Below are positions 6,900 through 15,342 of a DNA stretch of 49,305 nucleotides, in pieces; position 1 is the first letter of the stretch, and each line of letters starts with the position of its first letter. Both the position numbers and the translations under genes were made by a program. This DNA is from a virus. Where the stretch lies: the IMG/VR virus record IMGVR_UViG_3300001351_000015, positions 1 through 49,305 of that record; one strand, given 5' to 3'. The notes beneath the pieces were generated by a model. That model was not told the origin of the DNA. It was given only the letters and a program-made list of their open reading frames with translations, and made no database searches.

Positions 6900-8057
6900 A
6901 TGACTGAGCTTAGAAAAGGAATACATGGTGTTGTTTCGGATGATAATTCATCTACTACATTAATCACTAATGGAAGCAACTTCACTGGATCATGGGAAGA
7001 AGTTACGCAATATCAAGCTATAGTAGTCGCGGTCAAGACAGATCAAGACGGATACTTTGAGGTTCAGTATAGCCCAGACGGTATTAATGTTGACTCTACT
7101 TTAACCAAGCAGTATCGAACAAGTCAAATTGAAGCGCCTCATAGATACACTAATACTAGAAAATATTGTAGAGTTATCTTCTATAATAACTCTGGAACAG
7201 ACCAAACATATTTTAGGCTTCAAGTTACGCTTGGCGAGAGGAATGATTTAAACACCACTCTTAATTCAACCTTAGCTCAAGACTTTGATTCTGTGAGCGT
7301 TAGACCATCGGATTTTCATGCTGAAGTAGCACTAAACAGAAGACAAGGGGCATCTACTTGGAATAAGTTTGGGTATAATCTAGATGTTGATTCAGCTTCC
7401 CCAGAGTTAATAGCCTCATGGGGTGGAACATTTCAGTATCTAACCACGGGTGAAACTATTGATGTCGTGTCTAATGACACAAATGATATTAACACTACAG
7501 GCACAGGGGCGCATGGTGTTGTTGTGTATGGAGTAGATGAGAACTGGGAAGAGCAGGTAGAAGTTGTCTTCCTGAACGGAACTACAACTGTTACCACCAC
7601 ATCCCAATGGATCGGAATAAACAGAATCGCAGTCTATTTAGCTGGCAGTGGTCAGAAGAATGCTGGGACCATATCAGTCACAGCAACAACCGCAGGTTAT
7701 GATATGGCAGAGATGCCAGCCGAACAAGGGACTAGCCAGCAGATGATATTTTATGTACCAGCAAAGCATCAATTTTTACCTGAGTGGTTACACTTCAATG
7801 CTCTTAAAACTTCAGGTGGTAGTAAGCCAGAAGTTAATGTGTTGGGTTATGTCTACTCGGATGTGTCGAACGCTGAGTATGAAATATACAGAGGAGCTAT
7901 GGATATCTCTATAGTAAATGATATTGATGTCGCTCCACCTGTCCCATTCGTTGTGGGTGAGAAAAGCATATTGTGGTTTAATTGTGACACCGACACAAGC
8001 AACACCAGTATTAAAGGACGATTTTCAGGCGAATTAGTAAGGGACGTTGACGGGTAA
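6900..8057 (+). CDS. probable virion/tail protein, 385 aa
   Basis: No family is recognised with certainty. The N-terminal 120 residues look like a beta-sandwich (GSWEEVTQYQAIVVAVKTDQ ... GYFEVQYSPDG ... DQTYFRLQVTL), as seen in phage baseplate or fibre-attachment proteins. Middle and C-terminal parts are also beta-rich, with alternating hydrophobic strands and no transmembrane helix. The gene sits between the fibre gene ending at 6898 and the small gene it overlaps by one base (TAATG). A structural tail role follows from composition and neighbours only. Confidence 0.5.
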   Translation: MTELRKGIHGVVSDDNSSTTLITNGSNFTGSWEEVTQYQAIVVAVKTDQDGYFEVQYSPDGINVDSTLTKQYRTSQIEAPHRYTNTRKYCRVIFYNNSGTDQTYFRLQVTLGERNDLNTTLNSTLAQDFDSVSVRPSDFHAEVALNRRQGASTWNKFGYNLDVDSASPELIASWGGTFQYLTTGETIDVVSNDTNDINTTGTGAHGVVVYGVDENWEEQVEVVFLNGTTTVTTTSQWIGINRIAVYLAGSGQKNAGTISVTATTAGYDMAEMPAEQGTSQQMIFYVPAKHQFLPEWLHFNALKTSGGSKPEVNVLGYVYSDVSNAEYEIYRGAMDISIVNDIDVAPPVPFVVGEKSILWFNCDTDTSNTSIKGRFSGELVRDVDG

Positions 8058-8380
8058 TGGCATTAGTTTTAAAAGCAGGTAAATCATATTCAGCATCGTT
8101 AGGTGATGCCTTCGGGTTTCCTATGGTTGGCTCGGACTTCTATGCTGTGATTGACCAAGTGGAATACAACAAGGCAGAGAAGAGATGTTCGTTCTCAGTT
8201 CTGATCTATGCAGATTCAGTCTCTCGTACTGCTAACAAGAATCCAATGGACGTTGCTTCTTTTCATTTCGATGAGGCTAAGTTCAATGAACATGTTGGGA
8301 ATGACGGAATGACGATCCCAGAAGCTTACGCTTACACTTTAAATCAAACAGGGTTTGCGCACTGGGAGTCTGATGAGTAA
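8057..8380 (+). CDS. hypothetical protein, 107 aa
   Basis: Not recognised. This is a soluble alpha/beta protein with no signal peptide or membrane segment. A beta hairpin near YAVIDQVEYNKAEKRCSFSV is followed by a helical C-terminus rich in aromatic and acidic residues. It is coupled to the upstream gene by TAATG and overlaps the following gene by eight bases, so it is part of the same translation unit as the tail proteins. A small accessory baseplate protein is a reasonable guess. Confidence 0.5.
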   Translation: MALVLKAGKSYSASLGDAFGFPMVGSDFYAVIDQVEYNKAEKRCSFSVLIYADSVSRTANKNPMDVASFHFDEAKFNEHVGNDGMTIPEAYAYTLNQTGFAHWESDE

Positions 8381-9392
8381 TGAGCTAGGGATACCGGCAT
8401 TACCTACAGGACTAACACTGTTGGGAAAAGTATATGCGGCTGATGCAACACAGGAAGGATCTAACGTATCCATGACTGAGGGTGCTAGTGGTGTTTACAA
8501 AGGTGACTTTTCTCTAGCTGCTGTAGCTGATGGTGAGTACATGATTAGCTACGAGACAGCTACTAAGAAATACGGATATGGGTTTTTATTCGTTCGCAAC
8601 AATGCTTCGGTATCTCAGTATGAATTTGAGAAGAAGTCTGAAGCTGATACTAGACAGACTGCTTTGATCACAGAGATCGACGCAAACGAAACCAAGATAG
8701 ACGCTCTAGAAACTAAGGCTCAGGCTGACACAAGGCAATCTACCCTTGTGTCTGAGCACGATGCAACTCAAACGGATATTGCGAATCTAAATGATTTGTC
8801 TGTAGATGATGTCTGGGATGAGGTGATTGATAATGTAAATCACAACACAGCCAAGTCAGCAGGAAAGAGATTGCGACAGGCAGGCACTTCTCTTGCTGTA
8901 GAGGGTACAGTAGATGATGTCTCTCCAACTACAGGGTCTTTTGTTTCTGATCTCACTCAGACAAATTCAAGCTTTTATGCAGACCAGACTTGCATTTTTG
9001 TCGATGGAGATTTAGAAGGTCAAGCTAGAGTGATTACTAGCTATGACTCTGGAACTAAGGTTTTGACATTTGATGAGCCTTGGACTGTGGCTCCAGCTAA
9101 TGGTGATGAGTTTGAAATCAAGGCAGATCATATACATCCAGTATCTCAGATTCAAGATGGATTAGCTACTCAGGCCAGTGTTGATTTGATTGAAACTAAG
9201 GCTCAAGCTGATGCTAGGCAAGCTACCTTAGTAGCTGACATTGACGCTACTGAAACCAAAGCAGAAGCTGATATCAGACAAGCTATATTAGAAGCTGACA
9301 TATCAGCACTGGATGTTAAGCTCACTGACGTTCAACTTAAACAACTGACTAAAGAATTTTATAAACTAGTAGAAGGATATGAGGATAGCTAA
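8373..9392 (+). CDS. coiled-coil tail protein with ETKAQAD repeats
   Basis: Counting from the ATG at 8373, this is a 339-residue protein; an in-frame TTG at 8355 is less likely. The first 90 residues form a beta domain. Two helical regions (about 90-140 and 260-320) carry repeats of the type ETKAQADxRQxxL, at least four copies, typical of trimeric coiled-coil stalks. Between them lies a beta domain (about 160-245) with FVSDLTQTNSSFYADQ and GQARVITSYDSGTKVLTFDEPW, a domain seen in many phage tail and baseplate proteins. It overlaps the following membrane protein gene by one base (TAATG). Confidence 0.6.
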   Translation: MSNELGIPALPTGLTLLGKVYAADATQEGSNVSMTEGASGVYKGDFSLAAVADGEYMISYETATKKYGYGFLFVRNNASVSQYEFEKKSEADTRQTALITEIDANETKIDALETKAQADTRQSTLVSEHDATQTDIANLNDLSVDDVWDEVIDNVNHNTAKSAGKRLRQAGTSLAVEGTVDDVSPTTGSFVSDLTQTNSSFYADQTCIFVDGDLEGQARVITSYDSGTKVLTFDEPWTVAPANGDEFEIKADHIHPVSQIQDGLATQASVDLIETKAQADARQATLVADIDATETKAEADIRQAILEADISALDVKLTDVQLKQLTKEFYKLVEGYEDS

Positions 9393-9925
9393 TGCTTGAC
9401 GCAGCCCTAAGTCTAGCCACTGCTTCGGGTGGTGGCGCAATCCTTGGTCTAATTGGCAACTGGATTGCAGGAAGTGTTGAGAAGCACAAGATGACCCTTG
9501 AGGCTGCAAGGCGGTCGAATCAACAAACGATAGATGGAATCAGAGATCATGCTAAAGAATTTAAAATCAGTGAGGCTTATAAAGTTATTAGAAGACTCAA
9601 GATCTGGGGCTTTGAATGGACTCATGAATATACGAAAATCCCTAAAGCTATTAATCCTCCCTTTGCTTCTAGCGTCTTGCTCATCACGTGGACCTACTGT
9701 GCATGCACCCTCGTCTGCTTCTTACTTGGGGATATCATCGTTGCAACACAAAATCCAACAGCTGAACCAACAGTCACGTCATGGGCATGGGGTGCATGGA
9801 GCCAGCAACATTCAAATGACACTATCTCCGTGGTCACGTTCGCGAGCGTGGGAACGTATATGGCACACTTTCTCGCTTTCATCTTATCTGCCGTCATCAC
9901 AGGAGTCGTCCCTAAAAGAGGTTAG
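9392..9925 (+). CDS. membrane protein, possible holin or inner-membrane lysis protein
   Basis: A 177-residue protein with a glycine-rich hydrophobic N-terminus (about 5-28), a charged helical stretch (about 30-85), and two hydrophobic segments near 90-117 and 147-172. It resembles a group of phage proteins encoded near tail genes that begin with a GA(I/V)LGLIGN-like segment and are variously called holins or structural proteins. A second reading frame inside this gene encodes a lipoprotein (9624-9983), the arrangement classically seen for Rz/Rz1 spanin pairs. A holin role, or an inner-membrane spanin-like role, is therefore plausible, although canonical Rz has only one membrane segment. Confidence 0.5.
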   Translation: MLDAALSLATASGGGAILGLIGNWIAGSVEKHKMTLEAARRSNQQTIDGIRDHAKEFKISEAYKVIRRLKIWGFEWTHEYTKIPKAINPPFASSVLLITWTYCACTLVCFLLGDIIVATQNPTAEPTVTSWAWGAWSQQHSNDTISVVTFASVGTYMAHFLAFILSAVITGVVPKRG

Positions 9926-9983
9926 TGGTGGAAACATCAGTTCCTCTGGTAACATAGACCCCAGCAAGGAGCTACCAAAATGA
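9624..9983 (+). CDS. nested Rz1-like outer-membrane lipoprotein (candidate o-spanin)
   Basis: This 119-residue frame starts inside the membrane protein gene, shifted by one base. It opens with a textbook lipoprotein signal: basic MNIRKSLK, the hydrophobic run LLILPLLL, and the lipobox LASC, with C19 as the lipidation site. The mature part is polar and serine-rich without further membrane segments. The frame continues 58 bases past the stop of the overlapping gene, and its own stop overlaps the next start (ATGA at 9980-9983), filling what would otherwise be an odd gap. The lambda Rz1 gene is nested in Rz in the same relative frame. Mature Rz1 proteins are usually shorter and richer in proline, and the ribosome binding site is weak, so some doubt remains. 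Confidence 0.55.
   Translation: MNIRKSLKLLILPLLLASCSSRGPTVHAPSSASYLGISSLQHKIQQLNQQSRHGHGVHGASNIQMTLSPWSRSRAWERIWHTFSLSSYLPSSQESSLKEVSGGNISSSGNIDPSKELPK
9966..9971 (+). promoter_or_regulatory. strong ribosome binding site inside the lipoprotein frame
   Basis: AAGGAG lies eight bases before the ATG at 9980. It is embedded in the last codons of the nested lipoprotein gene and fixes the start of the 1298-residue fibre gene. Confidence 0.7.
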
Positions 9984-12900
9984 CGTTAAGCCTATCTTTA
10001 TTCCCTCAAGTACCGCCATCTCGTACTGCTCTTACTAGTGCAGAGGTCAACGAGTACATAACAAACATAACTTGGGCTAACTTTCAGGCAGTTAAAACAC
10101 TGCTAGATTCGGTAGAGTCTCAACTTAACCTGCTTCCTGTTACTACAAGAAGCGCGTCTCTCCCTGATTCTGCTAACTTATTAGACAGATGGGTGGATAC
10201 AAGCTCCAACGATCAAGAGAAAATATGTACTAGTGCCTATGATTCAGGTGAAGGTGAAGCTGGGGACTGGACAAGCATGAGAGATTCAGCTACGTTAGCT
10301 GTAGCTCAAACAGCTGTCTCAGATGCAGCAGATGCTAAACTCCTTAACGCTGCTGATTACCCTAGTGCCTACACTCAGGACTGGCTATTCGTTAACACAG
10401 CCACAGGTGCTGTTTCAGTTTGTATTGAAACTTACGACGCTTCATTCTTAGGTGACAGAGCTACAAAGTTCCAAGCACTGGTAGATCAATCATCAGCCAC
10501 AGCTATAGGAAGTTTACAGGCAGCAGTAGATAATTTCTCAGCAGATGGCGTGATATCTAAGATTGAGAAGCGAGCTCTTCAGGGTGAGTGGACTCAGATT
10601 CAATCTAATAAAGCATTAGCTGATGGACTGGCTACTACTTTAGGTCTTGAAGCTGATGCTGATTACTTAGCACTAGTCTCATCTTACACCGTCCTAGATG
10701 GCTACCTAAATACAACACTACTTATCTTTGATGACCTAGATTCTGACACTAGCCTTACAGGTGCAGGCAGTACAAGGACTGAATGGAATACAAGATGGGG
10801 TGATTTCTACACTAAGATGGCTACATTCTCAACGACTGTAAGTGGTTCTCTTAAGACAGATATCAACAACGTACAATCTGATGAGACCATAACTGAAGCA
10901 GAAGCTAGAGATTATGAGCTCAGATGGAACTACGAAGTTCAGAACTACGCTCAGCACCTAAGCACTATTGATAAGCTAGATGCTTCAGGGTCTATTGATA
11001 AGATCACGAATGCTGAATGGCTAGCTTATGACTTAGCTTACAACAACATGAACACCTACCTGAATACTCAGTTAGATCTGTTCAACGTAGTAGCTTTCCC
11101 TTATCAGTTAACCACAGGTAGCAGTTCAGCTACTGAGTGGAAGGCTTATTGGAATGCGCTATCAGAAGCGGAGAGAGCAGTCTCAGATCTAGTTAATGGT
11201 ACATTCTCAACTCAGATTGATTCATTAGCTGATGATGGAACTATCTCAAAGGGTGGTGAAAAGATCCTAGCTACTCAAGCTTGGGGTGGAATCTACGGTA
11301 CTGATGGACTGGACGGTGAATATGCACTCCTAACCAACAGAGCTAACTCATTAATCTCAGCAGGGAACACTACATTAGAAGGCCCAAGAGATTCATTAAC
11401 TCTAGCTTACACAGGGCTTAAGGCTTACTTAGATGGGCTAACTGATTTTTACACCACTACTGTAGACACTGTTGTTATCAACGCAACATGGGATTCAACT
11501 TGGAATTTATACTACACTAAATATGCCGCATTGGATAAAGCTGCTTCTGATATCGCAGACACTGATATCGGCTTGGTATCTGGTCTCGTTAATGATGAAG
11601 CTATCACAGCGGGAAAAGAAAAGCAAGAGCTTATTGAGCTCTTTGATAGAATCACCCTTGAAAAGACCAACATGGTCACGAGGTCAGCAGTTGGAATTGG
11701 CGCAGACAACACAACATACGTTACGGCTTATGATGATCTCAAGACTTTTCTGTATGGTTTGTTTGTTGACACAGGCGATGGTGCTTTATTTAATAACAAA
11801 GATCTAGGGGCTACATCAGTTAACAGATCTGTATGGAAGCAGAAGTTTGATACCTATTATGAGAAGCGTGAAGAACTAGAAACTTCTATCATCCAGAACA
11901 ACGTAACAAATCTTAACAGAGACAGTGCAGCTATTCCTAACATGGCGACAGATGGGACTATTAGCTCTGAAGAGAAGTACGTAGCTAAGACTTATTGGAA
12001 TGTGATCTTCGGTGCTGATGCACTACCTGATGACGACGGTGAACATGATGCTTTATCTACTCAGGCTACAGCATTAAGTGTTACTCAATCTTATATTGAT
12101 AACTTCGATGACGCTTTCATTAGACTATGGAACTTTCTAACAGATGATAGCCATGGTGCTCCTCTGTCTGAGACTACTACATTAGATCTCTTTGATGACA
12201 TGGGTGCTGATGCAACTCTCGATGCACCCCAGCAATCTTACTGGCAACAGTACTGGTCTGAGTATTACAATCAAAGAGACACCATCACTCAACAGATTCA
12301 GACTGCACTACAGGCAGACCTAGACGCTAAGCTACCTAGAGATGGATCATTAGCTATGCTAGGTGGCCTTAACATGGGAGGTTTCATAATCTCTAACATG
12401 GCTCAAGCAGCTGGAACAGGTCAGGCAGTAGAGTTCGACCAGATGAACGCAGCTATCTTGGTTGAGACCAACGCTAGAACAACAGCAATAGGAGTTCACG
12501 CAGCTTTAACAGCATCACATGGCGTGACAGAAATAGCAGGACTCAATGAAGTCCAGACTTTTACTAATAAAACCCACACATCACCTGATATCAACACACC
12601 TGATATTGACGGTGGAACTATTGATGGTGCTATTATTGATGGAGCTTCTAATTCATTCCCTGACTTTGCAGTTAATCAAGCAACTACTAGCTTAACCCCT
12701 GCCAGTAACACAACATTCCCTTCTACTCTAGCAGTCAAGACTTATGGTGACGCTAACTGGGGTGGTGGTGGAGGTGGCGGGGGCGCTTCAGGTACAGGCA
12801 GTAAGATGCATACTGTCACACTAACAGATAGTCAAACAGGGACTAACCAAACATGGACATCTCCTTTGATAGGGACTAGGATTGATGTCACTGATCCTGA

Positions 12901-13876
12901 ATATTCTAACTCAGCTTTCAATTATGAGTTTGTCATAAACACAGATGGTGGGTCTAGCAGGATGGCTTTTGTGACTGGTGTTATATCAAAAGACGCAGGA
13001 GGAGAACCTTTTGTTACTTTCTCTACGAACACACAACATGTATCAGGTATAACTAATGGGATGGTTTTTGATGTTAGTTCAGCAACACTATCCACTGATT
13101 TAGCTCAAACACCAGCACTTGTCAGAGTAGAGACAGCTAGCTCCCCTGCTATAGATGACTTGGTTATCATTAGAGACGATACAGCAAATGAGCTATGCTT
13201 TAAAATGGAGGTGACATTCGACACTAGTATCACAGATCACAGAACTACATGGGTCATGAATGGGATAAGGCAATATTCCGGTACTGATATTGTTAGTTCT
13301 CAAGGCGTTTCTGCTATTGGAATGGAAATCCAAAGCGCGGGGTCTACACCTCAAGAATACGCATGTTTTATCGGTGAAGCTCAAAACCATGCAGGTAAGA
13401 CACAATGGGATAGTGCATTAGTGGGCACAAGGATAGATATAACTGATGGTGCATACTCTGCATCAACTTTTAATCTAGACATAGTAGGTCATATTTTAAT
13501 AGAAGACACCCAAGTACCTTTTATGGAAGTGTCAGGTACAATAAAGAAACAAGCAGGTGGTGAGCCTTATATTGTATGGCAAGGGTCAGTGGATAACTGG
13601 TCTGGTGTAGGTCATGCAGCCGCTGACATGGTAGGTGACACTGTGACATTAGATGCAGATTATTCAGAGATAGATTTATCTTATAGGTCATGGGTTGGCA
13701 CTAGCTTTGGATCTGAGTTCAGAATAAGCAGAGTTCATGACTCTGATGAGCTATGTTTTAAACTATCTTTTCTAGCATCATCCAGCAGAACAGATGTACT
13801 ATTTGGGTTTAAGGTATCAGGCACTAAGACCTATGGAGGTACGGATATTGTATCTTCTAATGGTACAGAATTTTAA
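9980..13876 (+). CDS. large tail fibre / tail-tip protein, 1298 aa
   Basis: Four regions can be seen. Residues 1-180 are a mixed attachment region. About 185-780 holds five or so helical repeats of 100-120 residues, each opening with D-G/E-x-I-S/T-xxEK and containing a LxxYL...W...YY helix pattern, as in J-like or central tail proteins. About 785-925 is a short linker with LNMGGFIISNMAQ, typical of phage fibres, and an eight-glycine hinge near residue 930. The end is two homologous beta domains of about 165 residues each, both carrying a GTRID(V/I)TD motif near the start and GTDIVSS near the end, so an internal duplication created the tip. A strong AAGGAG precedes the ATG. It lies directly upstream of the terminase gene. 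Confidence 0.65.
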   Translation: MTLSLSLFPQVPPSRTALTSAEVNEYITNITWANFQAVKTLLDSVESQLNLLPVTTRSASLPDSANLLDRWVDTSSNDQEKICTSAYDSGEGEAGDWTSMRDSATLAVAQTAVSDAADAKLLNAADYPSAYTQDWLFVNTATGAVSVCIETYDASFLGDRATKFQALVDQSSATAIGSLQAAVDNFSADGVISKIEKRALQGEWTQIQSNKALADGLATTLGLEADADYLALVSSYTVLDGYLNTTLLIFDDLDSDTSLTGAGSTRTEWNTRWGDFYTKMATFSTTVSGSLKTDINNVQSDETITEAEARDYELRWNYEVQNYAQHLSTIDKLDASGSIDKITNAEWLAYDLAYNNMNTYLNTQLDLFNVVAFPYQLTTGSSSATEWKAYWNALSEAERAVSDLVNGTFSTQIDSLADDGTISKGGEKILATQAWGGIYGTDGLDGEYALLTNRANSLISAGNTTLEGPRDSLTLAYTGLKAYLDGLTDFYTTTVDTVVINATWDSTWNLYYTKYAALDKAASDIADTDIGLVSGLVNDEAITAGKEKQELIELFDRITLEKTNMVTRSAVGIGADNTTYVTAYDDLKTFLYGLFVDTGDGALFNNKDLGATSVNRSVWKQKFDTYYEKREELETSIIQNNVTNLNRDSAAIPNMATDGTISSEEKYVAKTYWNVIFGADALPDDDGEHDALSTQATALSVTQSYIDNFDDAFIRLWNFLTDDSHGAPLSETTTLDLFDDMGADATLDAPQQSYWQQYWSEYYNQRDTITQQIQTALQADLDAKLPRDGSLAMLGGLNMGGFIISNMAQAAGTGQAVEFDQMNAAILVETNARTTAIGVHAALTASHGVTEIAGLNEVQTFTNKTHTSPDINTPDIDGGTIDGAIIDGASNSFPDFAVNQATTSLTPASNTTFPSTLAVKTYGDANWGGGGGGGGASGTGSKMHTVTLTDSQTGTNQTWTSPLIGTRIDVTDPEYSNSAFNYEFVINTDGGSSRMAFVTGVISKDAGGEPFVTFSTNTQHVSGITNGMVFDVSSATLSTDLAQTPALVRVETASSPAIDDLVIIRDDTANELCFKMEVTFDTSITDHRTTWVMNGIRQYSGTDIVSSQGVSAIGMEIQSAGSTPQEYACFIGEAQNHAGKTQWDSALVGTRIDITDGAYSASTFNLDIVGHILIEDTQVPFMEVSGTIKKQAGGEPYIVWQGSVDNWSGVGHAAADMVGDTVTLDADYSEIDLSYRSWVGTSFGSEFRISRVHDSDELCFKLSFLASSSRTDVLFGFKVSGTKTYGGTDIVSSNGTEF

Positions 13877-13894
13877 ATTATATTATGAATTATT

Positions 13895-15340
13895 ATGCCA
13901 CAAAAGATTATATGGAAGCCAAACCCCGGACCTCAGACGGATGCGTTCTTAGCGCAGACTGATGAGGTCTTCTATGGTGGAGGGCGTGGGTCAGGAAAAA
14001 GTTCTTGGCTCTACGGTAAAGTAGTAGATCACGTACAAAGATATCGAGGGAAGTCTAAGATGATCTTCTTTCGTGAGAACTTTGATGACCTAGCTGACCT
14101 TATAGATAAAGGTAAGGACATATTAGAAGAGCATGACCTAGCTACTTTTGTGTCAGGTCAGACCAGAACCTTCAGATTCAAAGGCCCTTTCGAGGGTGCG
14201 TGGCTCAAGATGAGACAAGTGGAACACATTGATGATGTAAAAAAATATAAGGGTCACGAATACACATTGATCGGATTCGATGAGATCTGTGACTTCAAGC
14301 TCCCGTTTGAGACACTTCATGATACTTTTATGGCTACGCTTCGTAACCCCCATGGAATCAAAGGGCAGGTTATATACACAGGAAACCCCGGAGGTTTTAA
14401 CCACAACGCCGTTAAGGAATATTTCATAGATCCATGGCCTACTGGTAGAAGGATCATACAGAATGAGTACGGTCAGACTAGAGTATTCTTTCAGTCTACG
14501 GTATTGAACAATCCAATGCTAGCTAACGACGAAAACTACATGCGCCAGCTAGAAACTATCAGAGATCCTGCATTAAGAAAGGCTTGGCTCTACGGTGATT
14601 GGAACGTAGCACTAGGTGCAATGTTCGCTGACGTATGGGATAAAACCAAACACCAATTAGATTTCTCAATAATGGATAGTGATATCCCTGTCCACTTCCC
14701 ACGCTATCGCTGTCTTGACTGGGGTAGTTCTACTCCTTTCAGCTACCTAAGATACTTCATATCTACTGGTGAAACACTGAACAACGGGATGTGGTTTCCT
14801 AAAGGTGCTATCGTTTTCTACGCTGAGTATTATGGGTGGCAGCCCGGAATGAAGAAGAACGAAGGGCTTAAGCTTTCCTCTGAGCAGGTGGCTACGGAGA
14901 TTAAGAGGCAAGAAGTAGCGTCAGGTTATCACCACTTAATAGAAGCAGGCCCTGCGGATACCCAGATCTTCCAAGTTCTAGATGGTACACCTATCTATGA
15001 TTCATTCTTTAAGCATGACATTAAATTCGCGGCAGCTAACAAGGCAGCGGGTACGGATGCAGTAGGTTGTGAGAGAATCAGGACCAGACTAGTAGGGTAT
15101 GACGACCACCCAGCTCTGTTCTTTACTAGAGATTGTGTCAACGCCATAAGAACTATACCTTCTTTGGCTAGAAATAAGCTACATCAGGATAAACTAGCAC
15201 CATATCAAGAGGATCACAGTTTTGACTGCGTTAAGTATGTGTGCTTGGCAGCTGAGAAATTACCTGATACTCAGGCAGATATAGTACAAACCAAAACATA
15301 TCAAGACGAGTTCTTGAGACAACTGAATGAAGAGGACTAA
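13895..15340 (+). CDS. terL: terminase large subunit
   Basis: The 481-residue packaging motor ATPase-nuclease, which pumps genomic DNA into the prohead and cuts concatemers. The ATPase shows a Walker A GGGRGSGKS (28-36), Walker B TLIGFDE (124-130) and the coupling motif YTGNPGG (161-167). The RNase H-like nuclease domain shows LDWG with D275, a second acidic site GPAD near D355, and HSFDCVKY with D444. Length and motif order are those of a complete large terminase. The ATG at 13895 lies ten bases after an out-of-frame ATG at 13885. It abuts the portal gene, as usual, but the presumed small subunit is far upstream. Confidence 0.93.
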   Translation: MPQKIIWKPNPGPQTDAFLAQTDEVFYGGGRGSGKSSWLYGKVVDHVQRYRGKSKMIFFRENFDDLADLIDKGKDILEEHDLATFVSGQTRTFRFKGPFEGAWLKMRQVEHIDDVKKYKGHEYTLIGFDEICDFKLPFETLHDTFMATLRNPHGIKGQVIYTGNPGGFNHNAVKEYFIDPWPTGRRIIQNEYGQTRVFFQSTVLNNPMLANDENYMRQLETIRDPALRKAWLYGDWNVALGAMFADVWDKTKHQLDFSIMDSDIPVHFPRYRCLDWGSSTPFSYLRYFISTGETLNNGMWFPKGAIVFYAEYYGWQPGMKKNEGLKLSSEQVATEIKRQEVASGYHHLIEAGPADTQIFQVLDGTPIYDSFFKHDIKFAAANKAAGTDAVGCERIRTRLVGYDDHPALFFTRDCVNAIRTIPSLARNKLHQDKLAPYQEDHSFDCVKYVCLAAEKLPDTQADIVQTKTYQDEFLRQLNEED

Positions 15341-15342
15341 GC

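Noticed and set aside
9534-9623. An earlier in-frame ATG for the nested lipoprotein.
   Set aside because: It would place 30 polar residues before the signal peptide and destroy the lipoprotein signal; the ATG at 9624 gives a textbook signal.
11472-11807. A 111-codon second frame inside the large fibre gene.
   Set aside because: No start signal, no motif, and it does not join neighbouring genes, unlike the nested lipoprotein frame.
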